A stretch of 44,235 bases of DNA from a virus, in the IMG/VR virus record IMGVR_UViG_3300030107_002542, positions 1 through 44,235 of that record. One strand, written 5' to 3'. Below, in pieces: positions 5,682 to 12,841 of this stretch. Every line of letters begins with the position of its first letter. Position 1 is the first letter of the stretch. The translations under genes were made by a program, and so were the position numbers. The notes beneath the pieces were generated by a model. It had not been told where the DNA came from, did not search any database, and worked only from the letters and a program-made list of their open reading frames with translations.

Positions 5682-6809
5682 ATGAGATTCATATCTTTTT
5701 GTAGTGGCATGGATTTATTTGGCTACGGAATGCGTAAAGCAGGACATACTCAGGTAGGACACGCTGAAATAGACAAGTGGAGCAATCTACTTAATGAAGA
5801 ATTTAATCCAGAAAACAGAGGAAAAAATTATGGAGACTTACGAACAATCGGAGAAAATCCAGGAATCTTGCCAGATTTCGAAATTGCATGTGCAGGGTTA
5901 CCATGTCCTGCATTCTCTATCGCAGGAAAAAGAACAGAAAATCCCTTTGATCAAGAAGACGTTGGAGGTGATCTCTTTCTCTCATTTTGTAAAATCATTG
6001 AACATAAAAAACCTAGGATTTTGTTTCTTGAACAAGTCAAAGGCATTCTTTCGAGTGGGACGTACAAAGGAGAAATTTTTAGTACCATCCTCTCAAGGCT
6101 TTCAGAATTGGGGTATGACTGTCAATGGCAATGTCTTAACAGCAAGAATTTCGGAGTTCCACAAAACAGGGAAAGAGTGTTCATTATCGGACATCTTAGA
6201 GAAACAACCAGACCAGAAGTATTTCCTATCGTGGGAGAAGCTAACTCGTACACTTGCAAGTCGGAGTCAGCAAAAACCGCAGTTGCTAGAACAATAAGTG
6301 GAGGAGCACACACTGGAGGAAACCATAGTGGAATGACTATTCTACAATTGAATAATCCAAATCATTCTAATGATCGTATATATTCAGATCAAGGGATTTC
6401 TCCTACTATTAATTCCTGTTCTGGTGGAAGTAGACAACCCTTTGTACTGACTGAAGTTAGATCAGAGGAAGCTAAAAAGATCAGAAGAGATCACAAAGCT
6501 AAAACAGGAAAGGATTTTTGTCCAAGAAGGGATAAGGAAATAGTACCTAAAAAAGAACCAATCGTAGGAACTTTAACCACTAGAAAAAATATAGAACAAT
6601 CTATATTTGATGGAAAGGTACTAAGGAGACTAACACCTCTGGAATTCTTTAGACTCCAAGGTGCACCAGATGCTATGTATCACAAAGGAAAGGAACTTGG
6701 TATATCAGATACTCAGCTTTTTAAGATGGCAGGAAACTCAGTTACAGTTCCTGTTATAGAACGAATTGCATCTCGAATTAATTTTCTTGGAGATACAATT
6801 TTTCCATAA
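5682..6809 (+). CDS. DNA (cytosine-5) methyltransferase, orphan
   Basis: 375 aa, C5-MTase family: transfers methyl from S-adenosylmethionine to cytosine C5. The N-terminal SAM site is MRFISFCSGMDLFGYGM. Catalytic motif IV is GLPCPAFSIAGKR (about 73-85), with the nucleophilic Cys but Pro in place of the usual Gln of PCQ. Motif VI-like LFLEQVKG has EQV for ENV. Motif VIII is NFGVPQNRERVFIIGHL. Motifs IX-X are near the end (LTPLEFFRLQGAPD, FKMAGNSVTVPV). A target-recognition region of roughly 130 residues lies between. No restriction enzyme gene is next to it, so it probably protects phage DNA or acts in regulation. Shine-Dalgarno AAGGAGAACC. Confidence 0.92.
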   Translation: MRFISFCSGMDLFGYGMRKAGHTQVGHAEIDKWSNLLNEEFNPENRGKNYGDLRTIGENPGILPDFEIACAGLPCPAFSIAGKRTENPFDQEDVGGDLFLSFCKIIEHKKPRILFLEQVKGILSSGTYKGEIFSTILSRLSELGYDCQWQCLNSKNFGVPQNRERVFIIGHLRETTRPEVFPIVGEANSYTCKSESAKTAVARTISGGAHTGGNHSGMTILQLNNPNHSNDRIYSDQGISPTINSCSGGSRQPFVLTEVRSEEAKKIRRDHKAKTGKDFCPRRDKEIVPKKEPIVGTLTTRKNIEQSIFDGKVLRRLTPLEFFRLQGAPDAMYHKGKELGISDTQLFKMAGNSVTVPVIERIASRINFLGDTIFP

Positions 6810-6831
6810 TAATTACACTAGTATAATAATT
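6809..6831 (+). promoter_or_regulatory. Recurring intergenic element with TATAAT
   Basis: The core CACTAGTATAATAATTT matches the element at 12556 in 19 of 23 aligned positions. It contains TATAAT at 6822-6827 without a clear -35. It lies immediately before the ribosome-binding site of the gene at 6849. Confidence 0.45.
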
Positions 6832-6848
6832 TCAAAAGGAGAATTAAA

Positions 6849-7052
6849 ATGAAAAAGAAAACATTCAATGAATTTTTAGCTGATTTCAATGTAATTCAGC
6901 AAGTACCACAAAACTGGAAAAAAGAGAGGGAGAAAGCAGTAAAGAATGTTCCCTTTGTAATAGACATTCGAGGAGAAAGAGGTAGGCAAAAAGACCTTGA
7001 TCAACAACGAATGTATAATGATCCAGATGAGAACTATTCTGGATTAAGATGA
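6849..7052 (+). CDS. Hypothetical protein, 67 aa
   Basis: ATG at 6849 behind AAGGAGAATTAAA. Basic start (MKKKTFNEFLADFNVI), a helix (PQNWKKEREKAVKNV), then a short strand and a charged tail (FVIDIRGERGRQKDLDQQR). Soluble, with no cysteines. It has its own copy of the recurring intergenic element upstream. Function not recognised. Confidence 0.6.
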   Translation: MKKKTFNEFLADFNVIQQVPQNWKKEREKAVKNVPFVIDIRGERGRQKDLDQQRMYNDPDENYSGLR

Positions 7053-7142
7053 GTAAAACTATACTTACTCTAATTGTATACAGTTACATTTCATTTTTTG
7101 AAGAGTGGAATGTGTATTTCATAACTTTAATAGGAGGATAAA

Positions 7143-7406
7143 ATGAACGCAAACAAACTTACTACACCAACAATTAAATCTCTGTTTTCTGCTGCTTTAA
7201 GAGCACAAGGATACACTTCCATTCTAAAAAGTGTGTATTTAACAGAGGAAAATATAAAGGTAGCTAAAACCTTTGTAAAAGTCTTTCATAATGGCAAAAA
7301 AGTGAAGATAAAATACAGAGGTAAAAGATTACATAACCCTAACCATACATTAAAAAGTGAAGCAACTCATTTTGATGTGTATATAGTAAATGATTATAAT
7401 TATTAA
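7143..7406 (+). CDS. Hypothetical basic protein, 87 aa
   Basis: ATG at 7143 with TAGGAGGATAAA upstream, a strong ribosome-binding site. The N-terminal helix (TIKSLFSAALRAQGYTSI) is followed by basic beta-like segments (VAKTFVKVFHNGKKVKIKYR) and an acidic-aromatic end (FDVYIVNDYNY). The charge suggests nucleic acid binding, but no family is recognised. It begins 90 bases after the previous gene. Confidence 0.6.
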   Translation: MNANKLTTPTIKSLFSAALRAQGYTSILKSVYLTEENIKVAKTFVKVFHNGKKVKIKYRGKRLHNPNHTLKSEATHFDVYIVNDYNY

Positions 7407-7420
7407 AAAGGAGAACTAAC

Positions 7421-7621
7421 ATGAGTACATTTATATGCAATTGTTGCAATCAACTTGTGGACTCTGACTATTTTCCAGACTTCACATATGATGAGGAAAC
7501 AGACGAGTGGACTTGTCAAAAATGCAATGGTAACGAGGAGTATGATCAATCTCCAGGAGTTGTGGATTTTGATCGAACTTACTCTGTCCCATTGTCAATA
7601 AAACGTAAATTAAACATATGA
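7421..7621 (+). CDS. Small zinc-ribbon-like protein, 66 aa
   Basis: Two cysteine knuckles, FICNCCNQLV near the start and WTCQKCNGNEEY about 25 residues later, form a four-cysteine zinc ribbon candidate. The rest is acidic. It has a GGAGAACTAAC site. Its stop overlaps the next start (ATGA at 7618), so the two are probably translationally coupled. Small zinc-ribbon proteins in phages often bind host enzymes or nucleic acid; no specific role can be assigned. Confidence 0.6.
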   Translation: MSTFICNCCNQLVDSDYFPDFTYDEETDEWTCQKCNGNEEYDQSPGVVDFDRTYSVPLSIKRKLNI

Positions 7622-7800
7622 ACACATGGTTTTTTATGGTTCCTGACTTAGTTGTAATATTTTTTATATTCGGTTTTGGTTACCTTTTAGGACTCATGAC
7701 TTTAGTGATTCTCGTAATGATAAGCGTGAATCGTGGAACAACATTTGTGATAGGGGAAAGGAAAGAAGGTTATTATGATATTGATTGTATAAAAAAATAA
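7618..7800 (+). CDS. Single-pass membrane protein, 60 aa
   Basis: Starts within the ATGA overlap of the preceding gene. A long hydrophobic stretch (PDLVVIFFIFGFGYLLGLMT, continuing LVILVMISV) spans about residues 9-37. A charged cytoplasm-like tail follows (RGTTFVIGERKEGYYD). The layout would allow a holin-like or membrane-anchored regulator, but position among early genes argues against a late lysis role. Family unknown. Confidence 0.6.
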   Translation: MNTWFFMVPDLVVIFFIFGFGYLLGLMTLVILVMISVNRGTTFVIGERKEGYYDIDCIKK

Positions 7801-7808
7801 TAATTTTC

Positions 7809-7838
7809 TTGATCTTATTACAAACGTGCAATTATACT
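7809..7838 (+). promoter_or_regulatory. sigma70-like promoter
   Basis: -35 TTGATC at 7809-7814 and -10 TATACT at 7833-7838, with an 18-bp spacer. The start would fall about 15-20 bases upstream of the small gene at 7862. The upstream part ACGTGCAATTATA loosely resembles the recurring intergenic element. Confidence 0.45.
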
Positions 7839-7861
7839 AACAATCCTGCAGAGAGGATAAT

Positions 7862-7969
7862 ATGACACAAATCTGCAATCGTGTAGCCATTGGCTTGTTG
7901 AATCTGGTAATAGTATCAACACTATTCTACTTATGTTCATTCCACTGGCTAATCTTAATGCTGACATAA
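7862..7969 (+). CDS. Small membrane peptide, 35 aa
   Basis: ATG at 7862 behind AGAGAGGATAAT. The peptide is mostly hydrophobic (VAIGLLNLVIVSTLFYLCSF), one membrane span, with short ends. It sits in the series of early mini-genes before the lysogeny module. Not recognised. A very short gene, but with a good ribosome-binding site and a promoter-like sequence just upstream. Confidence 0.45.
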   Translation: MTQICNRVAIGLLNLVIVSTLFYLCSFHWLILMLT

Positions 7970-8003
7970 TAAACACTAACCATATCATAGGAGGATAAGG
8001 ATC

Positions 8004-8180
8004 ATGACATGGAACTTTTCAATATTAAACTGGAAAGTATTAGTTATCTTTCATGCCAATAATAATGGCTTTCCAGTAACAACAAATGAATTTGGATGGC
8101 TGAACCAGCAGCACTCCGCTTGGGCATGTAATTTGAAAAGTATTAATACATATATTGTAGGAGAAAAAAATGGAGTATAA
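8004..8180 (+). CDS. Hypothetical protein, 58 aa
   Basis: ATG at 8004 preceded by GGAGGATAAGG, a near-perfect Shine-Dalgarno. Aromatic N-terminus (MTWNFSILNWKVLVIFHANN), then a polar middle (TTNEFGWLNQQHSAWACNLK). No motif recognised. It lies just upstream of the winged-helix-like gene, so it may belong to the lysogeny region. Confidence 0.55.
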   Translation: MTWNFSILNWKVLVIFHANNNGFPVTTNEFGWLNQQHSAWACNLKSINTYIVGEKNGV

Positions 8181-8206
8181 ACTAATAACAACAAGAGGAT
8201 TAAACA

Positions 8207-8578
8207 ATGAAACGAAGATCAGAATTACAAACACTTGTAAAAGCACTCAAACTGTTTCAAACATTGGACACAGAGATGCAGATACCTACTATGTTGACTC
8301 TTCTTGAGTTGGCAATGTGGGACGATAACGAATCACCAAGTGTTTCTGCATTAGGTAAGAAGATAGGTACAAAAACTTCAGCTACCGCAGGGTCTAGGAA
8401 CGTCATGGCATGGTGCGAAAATAACCGTACCAGAGAAAAAGGGTATGATATGATGGAGACTAAAGAGAATCCTACATATCGTGTCGAAAAGCTAGTGTCT
8501 CTAAAAGCAAAAGGTTATGCATTTGCTGATGCACTCGTGGACATAATGAACAACAAAAAGGAGAACAATGCCAATTAA
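8207..8578 (+). CDS. Winged-helix DNA-binding-like protein next to the integrase
   Basis: 123 aa. A first helix region (LVKALKLFQTLDTEMQIPTM) is followed by LLELAMWDDNESPSVSALGK, a recognition-helix-like stretch (GTKTSATAGSRNVMAWCE) and a wing pattern (GYDMMETKENPTYRVEKLVS). It ends with a MarR-like LKAKGYAFADAL. The order helix-helix-helix-wing suggests a MarR/winged-helix fold. It overlaps the integrase start by 11 bases, so the two are made from one transcript. In this place it could be a recombination directionality factor or the lysogeny regulator. The fold is inferred from pattern only. Confidence 0.6.
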   Translation: MKRRSELQTLVKALKLFQTLDTEMQIPTMLTLLELAMWDDNESPSVSALGKKIGTKTSATAGSRNVMAWCENNRTREKGYDMMETKENPTYRVEKLVSLKAKGYAFADALVDIMNNKKENNAN

Positions 8579-9611
8579 AAAGAGAGGAGGTTCTTGGCAA
8601 GCCGATATCAGAGTTAAGGGTATAAGACACAGGAAAGCTTTTGAAAGCTACGATGAAGCTGAGAAGTGGCTAGAAGCTACCAAGTATCAACTTAAACATG
8701 ATATCCCAATGCCACAGGAAACCTGGAACTTAAAGAAAGCTTCAGAACAATGCATGAAGATTGAATGGGAAGGTAAAAGATCTGAGAACACTAACCGAAT
8801 CAATATCCGTAAAATTTCAGAATTCTTCGGAATCTACGATGAAAATATTGATGAATTTAAGGTAGACCATATTGACCTTGATGCAATTACTACAGAAGTG
8901 GTAGATGACTTTTACATCTGGTGCAGAGATGTTAAGAAGAATAAAAAGTCTACCATTAACAGGAAACTGGCATGTCTTTCCAAGATAATGAAGTTTGCAC
9001 ATGAAAGGGGGAGACTCAGGAAAATGCCAAAGTTCCCAAGACAAAAGGAACCACAGGGAAGGGTAAGATTTCTTACAGAAAAAGAAGAGATGCGTATACT
9101 GTCATACTTCAAGGGATATTCTCAGGATCTCTACGACTTTACAATCGTTGGACTTGATACAGGATTTCGTAGAGGAGAACTACTTAATCTCGAAACTAGG
9201 GATGTTGACGGAGAAAAACTTGTAATATGGGAGAACAAAACAGATGTTTCCAGATCACTTAACATGACTCCACGAGTAAAGGAAGTAATACACAGAAGAA
9301 TATCTTCAGATCCCACTGAAAAAATATTTCCATTTACCAAATATGTAGTCAGAACTGGATTTGAAAACATGAGTAAAGATTTAGGCTTTACAGATGTAAC
9401 TCCACATGTCCTCAGACATACATTCGGAACACGTTTGGCAAAGCTCAGAGTTCCCATAAAAAACATTAAAGATTTAATGGGACATAAAGTACTTAATACT
9501 TCAGAAAAATATATACATTTAGATGACTCTGATAAAGCACTAGATATGAATCTATTGGCTAAAAAGTATGGTTCATGTGACCAAACTGTGTCCAATATGG
9601 CAGTTTTGTAG
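8568..9611 (+). CDS. int: Tyrosine recombinase / phage integrase
   Basis: 347 aa with all catalytic residues: R201 (TGFRRGELL), a beta-strand K224 (WENKTDVSR), H280-x-x-R283 (PHVLRHTFGTRLA), H306 (LMGHKVLN) and the nucleophile Y315 (SEKYIHL). The N-terminal AP2-like arm-binding region (GGSWQADIRVKGIRHRKAF) and the SAM-like core-binding domain (about 70-165) are present, so it appears full length and active. It catalyses integration and excision at att sites. It ends 69 bases before the tRNA-Leu-like attP candidate, the usual integrase-attP order. The start ATG overlaps the previous gene. Confidence 0.95.
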   Translation: MPIKKRGGSWQADIRVKGIRHRKAFESYDEAEKWLEATKYQLKHDIPMPQETWNLKKASEQCMKIEWEGKRSENTNRINIRKISEFFGIYDENIDEFKVDHIDLDAITTEVVDDFYIWCRDVKKNKKSTINRKLACLSKIMKFAHERGRLRKMPKFPRQKEPQGRVRFLTEKEEMRILSYFKGYSQDLYDFTIVGLDTGFRRGELLNLETRDVDGEKLVIWENKTDVSRSLNMTPRVKEVIHRRISSDPTEKIFPFTKYVVRTGFENMSKDLGFTDVTPHVLRHTFGTRLAKLRVPIKNIKDLMGHKVLNTSEKYIHLDDSDKALDMNLLAKKYGSCDQTVSNMAVL

Positions 9612-9679
9612 TCACAAAAGCATTATATCTGCATATAGTGATTTGTTAGAAGTTATTGATATACTTAGGAAAGTTTACT

Positions 9680-9725
9680 GCGAGAGTGGTGGAACTGGTA
9701 GACACGCAAGATTTAGGATCTAGTG
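9680..9725 (+). other. attP: attP core candidate: 5' half of tRNA-Leu(UAG)
   Basis: The 46 bases match the start of a bacterial tRNA-Leu: acceptor strand GCGAGAG, D-arm TGGTGGAACTGGTAGACACG, then the anticodon stem-loop CAAGATTTAGGATCT with anticodon TAG. After that the sequence departs from any tRNA: the 3' anticodon stem reads TCTAG, giving one mismatch against CAAGA, and there is no variable arm, T-arm or acceptor 3' strand. It is therefore not a functional tRNA gene. A partial tRNA copy next to an integrase is the classic sign of a site-specific attachment site. The crossover is probably in the anticodon region. Confidence 0.8.
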
Positions 9726-9728
9726 TTT

Positions 9729-9748
9729 ATCATTGCATTAGTGTAATA
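9729..9748 (+). promoter_or_regulatory. Recurring intergenic element, attP-side copy
   Basis: ATCATTGCATTAGTGTAATA, 18 of 20 positions identical to 12556-12575 just after the RNA polymerase gene. It lies inside the att region, upstream of the polymerase operon. Confidence 0.5.
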
Positions 9749-9767
9749 TTCTCCTAAGTATTTGATA

Positions 9768-9792
9768 AATAAGCTCAATAAGTGGGCTTATT
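9768..9792 (+). other. 10-bp hairpin after the att region
   Basis: AATAAGCTCA (9768-9777) pairs with TGGGCTTATT (9783-9792), one G-T pair, around a 5-base loop. No T-run follows, so it is a weak terminator candidate at best. It may separate the integrase transcript from the polymerase operon. Confidence 0.4.
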
Positions 9793-9800
9793 ATAAATGT

Positions 9801-9817
9801 CATAAGTGCAATAATTT
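9801..9817 (+). promoter_or_regulatory. Recurring intergenic element upstream of the polymerase operon
   Basis: CATAAGTGCAATAATTT aligns with the CACTAGTGTCATAATT core seen at 12563. It is about 70 bases before the gene at 9889 that leads into the RNA polymerase gene. Confidence 0.4.
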
Positions 9818-9888
9818 AGGTGCATTTTTGGCTATTTTCTGCGTGTGTCCATTATGTGACCACGTTAATCTAAATATAGGAGAACATA

Positions 9889-10095
9889 ATGAATGAGAAT
9901 TTGATATATGAATACTTTTCTAGATCACAAAAGAAGTGGGTAAATTTCGAGGAGATGGATGGTGAGTATCTAAAGAACGTAGTTCGTAAAGTAATTCGAG
10001 AGGACACTTCTCTTCCTGTGAGGATTACAAAAATAAATGAGGAGGGAATACCAGAGTCTGGAAGACTAAATTTACTTACAATTGAACCTAGTTAG
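9889..10095 (+). CDS. Hypothetical protein upstream of RNA polymerase, 68 aa
   Basis: ATG at 9889 after AGGAGAACATA. The sequence (LIYEYFSRSQKKWVNFEEMD, then VVRKVIREDTSLPVRITKIN) looks like a small mixed alpha/beta protein and is not membrane bound. It ends 11 bases before the polymerase start and is probably co-transcribed with it. No family recognised. Confidence 0.6.
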   Translation: MNENLIYEYFSRSQKKWVNFEEMDGEYLKNVVRKVIREDTSLPVRITKINEEGIPESGRLNLLTIEPS

Positions 10096-10106
10096 AGGAG
10101 TTAAAT

Positions 10107-12551
10107 ATGCCATCCAATATATTCGAGGAACAAAAAGATCTAGAAGAAGAGATGATAATAGCTGGTAGGAATAAATTCCAGAAAAATACCAGAGATGCTA
10201 AAGCCAAAAATAGAGAGAGTACTTCCTTTCATGGAATCCTACTCATGAAAAAAACAGTAGGTGCATTATCCAGAGCAATTGATAGGTACGTCAACGAGGA
10301 TATAGACAAACCTGGAAGATTAAAGGCTGTAGTACCTCTACTTGCTATGCTACCAAGTGATGTAACTGCTTTCATTTCTTTAAGGGTATTAATGGATGGC
10401 ATTTCACACAGTCAAAAACTAGTCAATATTTCCCACCATATTGGTCAAGCCATATCAGACCAAGTGAGGTTCAATATCTGGTCTACTACAGACAAAAAAC
10501 AGTTCAAATATTTAGCTGAAAAATTGGGGAAAGTTTCTGCATCAAGGCATTACCGAAGATACGGATTAATCAGACATGCCACATATAAAATAGGAGAGGA
10601 CGTTCCTGTGTGGTCTATGGTAGAAAGAACTCAGGTTGGAACTTGCTTAGTTGATCTTATCATCAAATCCACTGGTCTAATCAAGATGGGTAGTACCAAG
10701 AACATTGGTAAAAAATATAAGAGTTATACTCTTGTTCCTACTGAAGCTACTCTAGATATCATTCAGGAGTACATAGAAAAAGGAGAGTTATTGTCTCCAA
10801 ACTACCTTCCAATGATTACTATCCCAAGACCTTGGACTAACAATACCAATGGTGGATATCTCACTCACAGATTACCTTTTGTAAAAACCTCGCATAAAAT
10901 AAAAAAGAATGAACTGACATACTACCAGATGGACATGGAATACCAGTGTACTAATGCCCTTCAAGAAACCAAGTGGAAGATTAATGAGCCTGTCCTGAAG
11001 GTCATGGAAGAAGCATGGGAACAGGAAAGAGTCATTGGATCTATGCCAGATTACAGGGAACTTGATATCCCTCCAAGTCCCATCCCAAAAGGAGTTAGAA
11101 AGTCTCAGCTTTCTGAACCAGATCGAATCAAATTCAATAACTGGAAGAAGAATGTAACTCCAATCTACCATGAGAATATCAGTAGGAAATCCAGAATCCT
11201 CCAGTTCATTCGGACTCTTTCACTTGCAAAGAAATACAAGGAGTACGATCAGATCTATTTTCCCTACCAAGCAGATTTTCGAGGAAGAAAATACACTATA
11301 AATTCCTTCCTGACTCCACAAGGTACTGAATATGCTAAATCTTTACTGACTTTTGCTGAAGGATTACCAATAGAGAATCAAGAACAGGCCGATTGGTTGG
11401 CTATTCATGGTGCTAACTGTGCAGGAGTAGACAAAGTAAGTTTTATTGAAAGAATTCAATGGGTTCTGGACAATGAGGAACACATAATAAAAAGTGCTAA
11501 ACTAGGACTTGAGTACGATTGGTGGACTCAATTTGATGATGCTTGGCAGTTTTTCGCATTCTGCTTAGAATGGGCTGTATTGAAAGAAAAAGGATTTGGG
11601 GTACTCAGCTATCTCCCGATAGCATTAGATGGCTCTAACAATGGTTTACAGCATTATTCAGCTATGTTGAGATGTGAGATAGGAGGTAAAGCTACCAACC
11701 TTACCAAAGAAGACAATCCACAAGACATTTACCAAGAGGTTGCTGATGTGGTACTGAGGGAAACTCAGAAAGCTGCGGAAGCTGATTGTCCCATTGCAAA
11801 GAAATGGCTTAAATCAGATCTGATTAATAGAAAACTTACTAAAAGACCAGTGATGGTTGTACCCTATGGGGGTACCAGGTTCTCCTGTCAGGGTTATGTT
11901 GAGGAATATGTAGAAGAGATGCGGAGGAAAGGACATGAGTTTTCTCTTCTAGAGAATGAACATCTAAGTAAGTACACCAATTGGATTACCACTAAGGTTT
12001 GGTCTGCAATTGGTGAAGTAGTAATCTCTGCAAGGGAAGTCATGAATTGGATCAGAGATGTTTCCAAGAGACTCTCAAAGGCAGGACATCCTATCGTGTG
12101 GGTAACTCCCACAGGAATGTACATTCATCAACACTACAAAGCATTTAAGTGGAGACAGATTGAAACTACCATTGATGGTAAGTTGCTGAAGCCTGTTGTC
12201 CATGAACTGGATGAAGAAAGGATTGATAACTTCCGTTCAGTAAATGGATCAGCACCTAACTTCGTACACTCTCTGGATGCTTCAGCACTCACCTTAACCA
12301 TACACATGTGCAAGGAAGAAAACATACATGATTTTGCAATGATTCATGATTCCTACGGTACACATGCCCATAACACACCGAAGTTAGCAGAACTACTGCG
12401 TAAAGCCTTTGTTCAAATCTATACAGATCATGATGTTCTGGAGGATTACCGAAAGGCTGCATTAGAGGTTTTGGATGAAGTTCCAGAACCACCAAAGAAG
12501 GGGAATTTAGACATCACTAAGGTATTGGAGTCATCATACTTTTTTTGTTAA
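10107..12551 (+). CDS. T7-type single-subunit RNA polymerase
   Basis: 814 aa (T7 gp1 is 883). DNA-directed RNA polymerase that reads the phage middle and late genes. The palm and fingers carry YFPYQADFRGRKY (about 384-396); motif A PIALDGSNNGLQHYSAMLR with catalytic D508; motif B NRKLTKRPVMVVPYGG with K579 and Y587; and motif C FAMIHDSYGTH with D748. NFVHSLDASAL (about 718-728) matches the T7 NFVHS segment. The promoter-specificity loop (about 683-708, between WVTPTG and SAPNFVHS) is quite different from T7, so it should read a different promoter. The C-terminus ends SSYFFC where T7 ends FAFA. Ribosome site GAGGAGTTAAAT. Confidence 0.97.
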   Translation: MPSNIFEEQKDLEEEMIIAGRNKFQKNTRDAKAKNRESTSFHGILLMKKTVGALSRAIDRYVNEDIDKPGRLKAVVPLLAMLPSDVTAFISLRVLMDGISHSQKLVNISHHIGQAISDQVRFNIWSTTDKKQFKYLAEKLGKVSASRHYRRYGLIRHATYKIGEDVPVWSMVERTQVGTCLVDLIIKSTGLIKMGSTKNIGKKYKSYTLVPTEATLDIIQEYIEKGELLSPNYLPMITIPRPWTNNTNGGYLTHRLPFVKTSHKIKKNELTYYQMDMEYQCTNALQETKWKINEPVLKVMEEAWEQERVIGSMPDYRELDIPPSPIPKGVRKSQLSEPDRIKFNNWKKNVTPIYHENISRKSRILQFIRTLSLAKKYKEYDQIYFPYQADFRGRKYTINSFLTPQGTEYAKSLLTFAEGLPIENQEQADWLAIHGANCAGVDKVSFIERIQWVLDNEEHIIKSAKLGLEYDWWTQFDDAWQFFAFCLEWAVLKEKGFGVLSYLPIALDGSNNGLQHYSAMLRCEIGGKATNLTKEDNPQDIYQEVADVVLRETQKAAEADCPIAKKWLKSDLINRKLTKRPVMVVPYGGTRFSCQGYVEEYVEEMRRKGHEFSLLENEHLSKYTNWITTKVWSAIGEVVISAREVMNWIRDVSKRLSKAGHPIVWVTPTGMYIHQHYKAFKWRQIETTIDGKLLKPVVHELDEERIDNFRSVNGSAPNFVHSLDASALTLTIHMCKEENIHDFAMIHDSYGTHAHNTPKLAELLRKAFVQIYTDHDVLEDYRKAALEVLDEVPEPPKKGNLDITKVLESSYFFC

Positions 12552-12555
12552 TAAT

Positions 12556-12586
12556 ATCATTGCACTAGTGTCATAATTGCAATGAT
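12556..12586 (+). promoter_or_regulatory. 9-bp perfect inverted repeat holding the recurring element
   Basis: ATCATTGCA (12556-12564) and TGCAATGAT (12578-12586) are exact reverse complements around a 13-base centre CTAGTGTCATAAT. The left 20 bases are the recurring element. It lies between the RNA polymerase stop and the next gene and is not followed by a T-run. This suits an operator or a phage promoter better than a terminator. Confidence 0.5.
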
Positions 12587-12616
12587 GAATTTAAAAACCC
12601 CTACTATAGAATAGAG

Positions 12617-12796
12617 ATGGAAATGAGTGACCTCGAAAAAGAAGCTTTTTTAATTTTAATAGGAGGAGAGCCATTACCAGTTGACTTATATATACATCTG
12701 AATAATTCAGGAATTAATGCAGATGATCTTATAATGAGATTTAAATTGAACAGTACAAGAAAGGAACAAACGGAACTAAATTTAAATCTAAATTAA
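12617..12796 (+). CDS. Hypothetical small protein, 59 aa
   Basis: ATG at 12617 (an alternative ATG at 12623 has AGAGATGG just before it). The sequence begins MEMSDLEKEAFLILIGGEPL, followed by LYIHLNNSGINADDLIMRFK, and ends in a leucine/asparagine repeat LNLNLN. Acidic, probably helical; the middle could form a small helix-turn-helix, but the evidence is thin. It sits in the gap between the RNA polymerase and SSB genes, which would otherwise be 290 bases without a gene. Confidence 0.5.
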   Translation: MEMSDLEKEAFLILIGGEPLPVDLYIHLNNSGINADDLIMRFKLNSTRKEQTELNLNLN

Positions 12797-12841
12797 ATCT
12801 AATCACTATATATATATTAATAATATTAGAAGGAGAACAAA

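Larger units (their letters stand above)
9661..9761 (+). promoter_or_regulatory. 10-bp inverted repeats flanking the att core
   Basis: ATACTTAGGA at 9661-9670 and its exact reverse complement TCCTAAGTAT at 9752-9761 bracket the tRNA-like segment. They are 81 bases apart. This arrangement suits integrase arm-type binding sites on either side of the crossover core. Confidence 0.5.

Noticed and set aside
9680-9766. A complete tRNA-Leu gene
   Set aside because: Only the 5' half through the anticodon stem is present; no variable arm, T-arm or acceptor 3' strand. Kept as an attP candidate instead.
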